A stretch of 26,241 nt of DNA. It comes from a virus. The stretch spans positions 1-26,241 of the IMG/VR virus record IMGVR_UViG_3300031977_001746; one strand, written 5' to 3'. Below the pieces are notes generated by a model. It was not told the DNA's origin. It saw only the letters and a program-made list of their open reading frames with translations, and searched no databases. The position numbers and the translations under genes are program-made. Every line of letters begins with the position of its first letter. The stretch's first letter is position 1. Below, piece by piece: positions 23,153 to 26,241 of the stretch.

Positions 23153-24488
23153 GCGCAAGACTTATCGTGTCGTATGTCCAGAACTAAACGCAGTTCTGTA
23201 TGTCAAAGGCTATTCAATGGAGGAGGAGCACAAGCTCTACACTTCCCTTCGTAAGAAGATTCAGGACTCAGAGAAACCTATCAAGATTGACGAGTACAAA
23301 AATTTTGTCGTTCGTAAGTTCTTGGTCGATGTTGATGGTTTCTTTGACCTGTTTCCTGACGATGACATCGAAGAATTGATGGAAGGCGTCAACGCTGCCT
23401 ACGATGCGATTATCAATCTGTACCCACCATTCTCCCTGGACTTCATTTGCACGGATCTGAACAGCGAGGCGTTCTTCTCTGGTATTGAGAAGCGGATGCT
23501 GAACAAGCTCAAGGAGCAGATCACGGGCAAGTCCACACAGGCGCACCCTGAGGGCTCTGTGGCGCTCTCCTCGCTTGAGGAGCTAGAGCTACTGGAGCAG
23601 CACTTCGGAGACAACATCGTGGGCCAGAAGGACGCTATACGCGCTCTCATGCGCTCGCTCAAGCTCATGGCCTCTGGCCTAGCTGACCACTCCTCGTTCC
23701 TTTTCGTGGGACCAACAGGCGTGGGCAAGACACAAATTGCTAAACTACTGGGTGAGAAGTTCAACGGTAATTTCTACAAGGTGAACTGCGCTGAGTATGC
23801 TGGTGGACATGAGTACGCCAAGCTAATCGGTTCTCCTCCAGGCTATGTGGGACACAGCGAGAAGTCCCTACTGGCAGAGAAAGCAGAACAGTCCAACTCT
23901 TGGGTATTCCTATTCGATGAGATCGAGAAGGCACACCACAAGCTGTATGATTTCCTATTGAGTCTTCTGGATGATGGCACTTGCACAGATAACATGGGAC
24001 AGGTGCTAGACTTCACTCAGTCGATCTTCATCTTCACATCCAACCAAGGTGTGTCTGAGATCAAGCGTGAGCCTTTAGGCTTCGGTGAGCGGAAGAAAGA
24101 GGTTGAGCATAATGTGACTGAGGACACAATTCGCAAGTCCATCAAGCGTCACTTCAGTCCCGAATTCCTAAACCGTATTGATGAGGTGGTTGTATTCAAA
24201 TCCCTCAGCAGGGCAGATGTGAGGGAGATTGCAGAAATCCAACTGGAGGATCTACCTATCAAAGCCACGAAGTCTCTGATTGATTTTGTTGCTGAGAACG
24301 GATACTCCCAAGAGTATGGAGCACGGAACATCGCAAGGTTCATCAAGAACAATGTTTCCGATAAGATAGCTGATGCCATTCTGAACCGACTTGTCCCCAA
24401 GAAGGAGGAGGAGTATTACACTCCCCGAATCGTGGACAATCAGGTGAAGATCGTAGACACCAAAAAATTTAATGTGTCTTCGATGTGA
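23145..24488 (+). CDS. Clp-type AAA+ ATPase with a phage-specific N-terminal domain
   Basis: 447 residues: a unique N-terminal region (1-140), then one AAA+ module like the second ring of ClpA/ClpC/ClpB. Walker A is G189-PTGVGK-T196, the pore-loop region is HEYAKLIGSPPGYVG (222-236), Walker B is FLFDEIEK (255-262), sensor 1 TSN (298-300), arginine finger FLNRID (R344) and sensor 2 GAR (392-394). LGF at 311-313 sits where ClpA and ClpC carry the (I/V/L)-G-(F/L) loop that docks ClpP; ClpB lacks it. It may therefore work with host ClpP to degrade chosen proteins, or remodel phage complexes. No Clp protease gene is in the window. The N-domain is not recognised. Confidence 0.85.
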   Translation: MSERKTYRVVCPELNAVLYVKGYSMEEEHKLYTSLRKKIQDSEKPIKIDEYKNFVVRKFLVDVDGFFDLFPDDDIEELMEGVNAAYDAIINLYPPFSLDFICTDLNSEAFFSGIEKRMLNKLKEQITGKSTQAHPEGSVALSSLEELELLEQHFGDNIVGQKDAIRALMRSLKLMASGLADHSSFLFVGPTGVGKTQIAKLLGEKFNGNFYKVNCAEYAGGHEYAKLIGSPPGYVGHSEKSLLAEKAEQSNSWVFLFDEIEKAHHKLYDFLLSLLDDGTCTDNMGQVLDFTQSIFIFTSNQGVSEIKREPLGFGERKKEVEHNVTEDTIRKSIKRHFSPEFLNRIDEVVVFKSLSRADVREIAEIQLEDLPIKATKSLIDFVAENGYSQEYGARNIARFIKNNVSDKIADAILNRLVPKKEEEYYTPRIVDNQVKIVDTKKFNVSSM

Positions 24489-24512
24489 GAACTGTAGAGG
24501 CAAGGCTATAAT
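24485..24512 (+). promoter_or_regulatory. promoter at the head of the RNA cluster
   Basis: TATAAT at 24507-24512, in GGCTATAAT form, with GTGAGA (4 of 6 to TTGACA) 16 bases upstream at 24485-24490. The -35 overlaps the end of the AAA+ gene. Initiation near 24519 lies at the foot of the hairpin RNA that follows. Confidence 0.5.
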
Positions 24513-24515
24513 GTT

Positions 24516-24571
24516 ATGTCTGGGTGGAGCGAGCAGGTAACTGCCGCTGTCAGAACGCACTACCCAGATAT
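24516..24571 (+). ncRNA. structured RNA between promoter and tRNA-Ile
   Basis: Bases 24516-24525 pair with 24562-24571 (10 bp with one G-U pair). Inside, AGCG (24528-24531), a bulged A, and GCAG (24533-24536) pair with CTGC (24541-24544) and CGCT (24545-24548) around a GUAA loop, a GNRA-type tetraloop. A 13-base single strand (24549-24561) joins the two helices. It lacks a T-arm and anticodon arm, so it is not a tRNA. It may be a leader or a small RNA. The fold is from base pairing only. Confidence 0.45.
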
Positions 24572-24581
24572 CATCGACCAC

Positions 24582-24657
24582 CCTCCAGTAGCTCATCGGT
24601 CAGAGCAGCGTTCTTATAAAGCGTTGGTAGGTGGTTCAATTCCACCCTGGAGGACCA
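24582..24657 (+). tRNA. tRNA-Ile (anticodon UAU), CCA encoded
   Basis: The 7-bp acceptor stem is perfect, D-stem GCTC/GAGC, anticodon stem GCGTT/AGCGT with loop CTTATAA (anticodon TAT), 5-base variable loop, T-stem GGTGG/CCACC with loop TTCAATT, discriminator A and CCA at 24655-24657. It decodes AUA directly, whereas most bacteria use a CAU tRNA with a modified C. The phage may thus be independent of that modification (inference). Confidence 0.9.
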
Positions 24658-24678
24658 AACACCTAAAGGAAAACTATT

Positions 24679-24885
24679 ATGCAAGCACTAGCAGAAAAAT
24701 ATCTATCGTCCGCTCTCGAAGGCGCAGAGCAAGCAACTCAACAAATTGATCAAGCAATCGCCCAACTTGAAGCCCAGCTTGAAAAGATGCAGGAGCAACG
24801 CTCCGAAGTCGGTGAAGCGGTGTCTGATCTCAAACTACTTCTCGGTCTGGAGGAAGAAGATGTCGATCAGTCTGAAGAAGTCTGA
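24679..24885 (+). CDS. small coiled-coil protein of unknown function
   Basis: 68 residues, ATG at 24679 after AAAGGA with about nine bases spacing. Nearly the whole chain is a predicted coiled coil rich in Gln, Glu and Ala (IDQAIAQLEAQLEKMQEQRS) with an acidic end (LEEEDVDQSEEV). It probably oligomerises; no other motif is seen. It lies between tRNA-Ile and tRNA-Asn and overlaps the next gene by 26 bases. Confidence 0.75.
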   Translation: MQALAEKYLSSALEGAEQATQQIDQAIAQLEAQLEKMQEQRSEVGEAVSDLKLLLGLEEEDVDQSEEV

Positions 24886-25057
24886 CAAGATCAAGTTCGG
24901 GTACTTTCGTACCGAGAGTAAAGCTCAAGAGTTTGTTGAGCATTACAAAAAGTTTCGCATGAAGAAGGACGCTGATGCTAAGTTCTTCGTTGTGAAGCGT
25001 GATCGAAAAAAGACAGGGCAAAAAGCCTACGAGGCATACTGTCTCATTCCCCGATAG
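24860..25057 (+). CDS. small basic protein whose stop codon lies inside tRNA-Asn
   Basis: 65 residues, ATG at 24860 with GGAGG six bases upstream. Basic and compact: FGYFRTESKAQEFVEHYKKF and FFVVKRDRKKTG. The fold may be a small alpha/beta RNA- or DNA-binding type, but no family is recognised. Its last codons read CLIPR and the TAG stop is bases 8-10 of tRNA-Asn. Maturation of the tRNA by RNase P would cut its message 10 bases before the end (inference). Confidence 0.7.
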   Translation: MSISLKKSDKIKFGYFRTESKAQEFVEHYKKFRMKKDADAKFFVVKRDRKKTGQKAYEAYCLIPR

Positions 25058-25123
25058 CTCAATCGGTAGAGCATCTGGCTGTTAACCAGAGTGTTGTAGG
25101 TTCGAGTCCTACTCGGGGAGCCA
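25048..25123 (+). tRNA. tRNA-Asn (anticodon GUU), CCA encoded
   Basis: Acceptor TCCCCGA/TCGGGGA, D-stem GCTC/GAGC, anticodon loop CTGTTAA (GTT), variable loop of 5, T-stem GTAGG/CCTAC with TTCGAGT, discriminator G, CCA at 25121-25123. The first 10 bases overlap the preceding protein gene. One base separates its CCA from tRNA-Pro. Confidence 0.93.
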
Positions 25124-25124
25124 T

Positions 25125-25201
25125 CGGGGATTGGCGAAGCTTGGTATCGCGCTGCATTTGGGGTGCAGAGATCGCAGGTTCAAATCCTGCATCCCCGACC
25201 A
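25125..25201 (+). tRNA. tRNA-Pro (anticodon UGG), CCA encoded
   Basis: Acceptor CGGGGAT/ATCCCCG, D-stem GCGA/TCGC, anticodon stem CTGCA/TGCAG with loop TTTGGGG (TGG), variable loop AGATC, T-stem GCAGG/CCTGC with TTCAAAT, discriminator A, CCA at 25199-25201. It begins one base after tRNA-Asn, so both are surely processed from one precursor. Confidence 0.93.
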
Positions 25202-25205
25202 CCTC

Positions 25206-25281
25206 GCCAGCATAGCTCAATTGGCAGAGCAGTTGCCTTGTAAGCAACAGGTTTACGGTTCAAGTCCGTATGCTGGCTCCA
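25206..25281 (+). tRNA. tRNA-Thr (anticodon UGU), CCA encoded, followed by T8
   Basis: Acceptor GCCAGCA/TGCTGGC, D-stem GCTC/GAGC, anticodon stem GTTGC/GCAAC with loop CTTGTAA (TGT), variable loop AGGTT, T-stem TACGG/CCGTA with TTCAAGT, discriminator T, CCA at 25279-25281. Eight T residues at 25282-25289 follow directly, a possible termination point using the tRNA fold as hairpin. Confidence 0.93.
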
Positions 25282-25312
25282 TTTTTTTTAACCAACAGAA
25301 AGGAGGTAACTC

Positions 25313-26005
25313 ATGTTTAAGAAAAATATCCTAGCAGCTATTTTTAGTCTGCTACCTATCGTTAGTGTTCAGGCTCAGAACCTACCAATGGGCCAGTCTT
25401 CACTTGTTTTTTCTCAAAGGCCACAAGTCCTTAGCTTTAAGGAAAAACTTGGTAGCGGAGTTCCCGTCCCTGTTCAAATTCCTTACAAGACTAGTCCTGA
25501 TCAGACTCAACTTCATATGCGTCTGTGGACTCGTCAATGGTCTAGGGTTGGTGGACAAAACCGTAGTGGTGAAACGCACCCTGGTTTTGGTTACATGAAC
25601 AATCCTGTTGCTGGTCTGGATATGAGGTTCGAGGGTTCGGACGGTTATGCCGCGCTCCCTGGAAGTTGGAATGGTCACTTTGTTGGTCAAGAATGGGGTC
25701 CAACTGAATCAGCCTCCCCTGGAGAATGGATTGATCAGAGTGATTGGCCTGTGCGATGCGAAGAAGATCCCACTTGTTATTGGGGAGCAGCAACCTACCA
25801 AGGTCCCCGCTCCTACAGAGATACCATGCGGGAATATGTTATCGAGGAAGGTGGTCCACACTGGACACAAGGAACCATTCCTGGCAACATTGTGTACTTC
25901 ACCGCATCAGGTTGGTGGGACGGAAACGGTTGGGACGGATCACATGCTTGGCCTGTCCGAATTGATTTCACCCAGACCACGGTACTCTATCTAGAGTGGC
26001 ACTAG
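25313..26005 (+). CDS. secreted protein of unknown function, with signal peptide
   Basis: 230 residues preceded by AGGAGG 5 bases from the ATG (a strong site). Residues 1-22 are a Sec signal: basic MFKKN, hydrophobic core, and cleavage likely after VQA. The mature part is rich in Trp, Gly, Tyr and Asp, with repeats of W and G (WDGNGWDGSHAW near the end), a possible disulfide C147-C153 (RCEEDPTCYW) and no cytoplasmic domain. The beta-rich composition suggests a periplasmic or extracellular binding protein, for example of sugars or cell-wall material (inference). It stands alone among tRNAs, like a moron gene. The family is not recognised. Confidence 0.75.
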   Translation: MFKKNILAAIFSLLPIVSVQAQNLPMGQSSLVFSQRPQVLSFKEKLGSGVPVPVQIPYKTSPDQTQLHMRLWTRQWSRVGGQNRSGETHPGFGYMNNPVAGLDMRFEGSDGYAALPGSWNGHFVGQEWGPTESASPGEWIDQSDWPVRCEEDPTCYWGAATYQGPRSYRDTMREYVIEEGGPHWTQGTIPGNIVYFTASGWWDGNGWDGSHAWPVRIDFTQTTVLYLEWH

Positions 26006-26017
26006 CCGTAGAGTAAA

Positions 26018-26094
26018 GGGACAGTAGCCCAATAGGCAGAGGCAACAGACTTAAAATCTGTCAAGTGCGGGTTCGAGTCCCGCCTGTCCTACCA
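26018..26094 (+). tRNA. tRNA-Leu (anticodon UAA) with short variable loop, CCA encoded
   Basis: Acceptor GGGACAG/CTGTCCT (a G-U at the first pair), 3-bp D-stem GCC/GGC, anticodon stem ACAGA/TCTGT with loop CTTAAAA (TAA), a variable loop of only five bases (CAAGT), T-stem GCGGG/CCCGC with TTCGAGT, discriminator A, CCA at 26092-26094. Bacterial tRNA-Leu normally has a long variable arm; here it is missing. Anticodon and discriminator A73 fit Leu. Confidence 0.85.
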
Positions 26095-26095
26095 C

Positions 26096-26101
26096 TATAA
26101 T
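26096..26101 (+). promoter_or_regulatory. -10 box directly after tRNA-Leu, predicted leaderless
   Basis: TATAAT begins 2 bases after the tRNA CCA and ends 5 bases before an ATG (ATATC between). No convincing -35 hexamer is present in the tRNA sequence upstream. The same 5-base spacing is seen before mazG and uvsX. Confidence 0.4.
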
Positions 26102-26106
26102 ATATC

Positions 26107-26220
26107 ATGTGTCAAACTTGTGAAATCATAATGACCGCACCAGCCAAGCTGGCTGCATTCACGCCTTTCGTTGCATACTGCGGCTGGGCAATTCGTTCTA
26201 GATTTAGTAAGCACTCGTAG
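26107..26220 (+). CDS. possible 37-residue small membrane protein between tRNAs
   Basis: This short frame has a CQTC pair near its start and a hydrophobic segment LAAFTPFVAYCGWAI that could cross a membrane, with a basic end (RSRFSKHS). No ribosome site exists, but TATAAT is 5 bases before the ATG, so it could be a leaderless message. The TAG stop is bases 8-10 of the following tRNA, as for the small gene before tRNA-Asn. Its length makes a chance frame possible. No function is known. Confidence 0.4.
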   Translation: MCQTCEIIMTAPAKLAAFTPFVAYCGWAIRSRFSKHS

Positions 26221-26241
26221 CTCAGTTGGATAGAGCAACGG
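26211..26241 (+). tRNA. tRNA 5' half, cut by the window end (possibly Arg)
   Basis: GCACTCG acceptor strand, TA, D-stem GCTC with loop AGTTGGATA and GAGC, then A and the first bases ACGG of an anticodon stem. This is a tRNA beginning, but the anticodon lies beyond the window. The opening resembles tRNA-Arg(UCU), a likeness from memory that needs the rest of the gene. Confidence 0.75.

Noticed and set aside
24516-24749. A 77-codon frame starting three bases after TATAAT
   Set aside because: It runs through the hairpin RNA and the whole tRNA-Ile and its composition (many Arg, Ser) is not protein-like.
1-26241. CRISPR arrays, insertion sequences, integrase or attachment sites
   Set aside because: No repeated spacer pattern, transposase, integrase or terminal inverted repeat was seen on either strand.

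Overview
The window looks like a stretch of a large tailed-phage genome of the T4 superfamily. All recognised genes lie on the + strand, packed with many ATGA or short overlaps. They include T4-type replication and recombination genes: a gp46-like nuclease ATPase with the probable end of gp47 before it, a gp41-like DnaB-family helicase, a UvsY-like mediator, a gp32-like zinc-containing single-strand binding protein and a UvsX/RecA recombinase. A class II (B12-dependent) ribonucleotide reductase, MazG, a deaminase, a Clp-type ATPase and a tRNA cluster fit a large lytic phage. The host cannot be named from the sequence; a lipoprotein and a signal-peptide protein suit a bacterial host, probably Gram-negative (inference).

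Layout. (1) 1-8262: recombination, nucleotide and replication genes (gp47 end, gp46, nrdJ, zinc-ribbon protein, helicase, HEXXH protein, Gly/Ser-tailed protein, uvsY-like, ssb), ending with a lipoprotein. (2) 8259-8323: a promoter and a strong terminator hairpin laid over each other. (3) 8327-17837: a 9.5 kb run of twelve sugar genes: four recognisable glycosyltransferases and two probable ones, a UDP-GlcNAc 2-epimerase, a GNAT-formyltransferase fusion, a very short DegT aminotransferase, a HAD phosphatase, a sugar nucleotidyltransferase and a GDPD-like protein. No membrane polymerase or flippase is seen, so the sugar is more likely attached in the cytoplasm (inference). (4) 17844-19270: MazG, FmdB-type zinc ribbon, CDA-like deaminase and a 2OG-Fe(II) oxygenase. 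(5) 19270-24488: uvsX, a DUF932 protein, small unknown genes, a second 2OG-Fe(II) oxygenase and a Clp-family AAA+ ATPase with a ClpP-docking-like loop. (6) 24485-26241: a promoter, a small structured RNA and tRNAs Ile(UAU), Asn(GUU), Pro(UGG), Thr(UGU), Leu(UAA) and one cut by the window end, interleaved with small proteins and one secreted protein.

The most distinctive signals are a repeated GGSTATAATAG promoter element, three -10 boxes exactly 5 nt before a start codon (implying leaderless mRNAs), two genes whose stop codon is the U8-A9-G10 of the following tRNA, a structured RNA directly after a promoter in the tRNA region, a tRNA-Leu(UAA) without the long variable arm, and the phage-borne amino-sugar/formyl-sugar island. 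The island genes are visibly richer in A/T and in ATA and TTA codons than the replication genes, and the tRNA cluster supplies tRNAs for just these codons.
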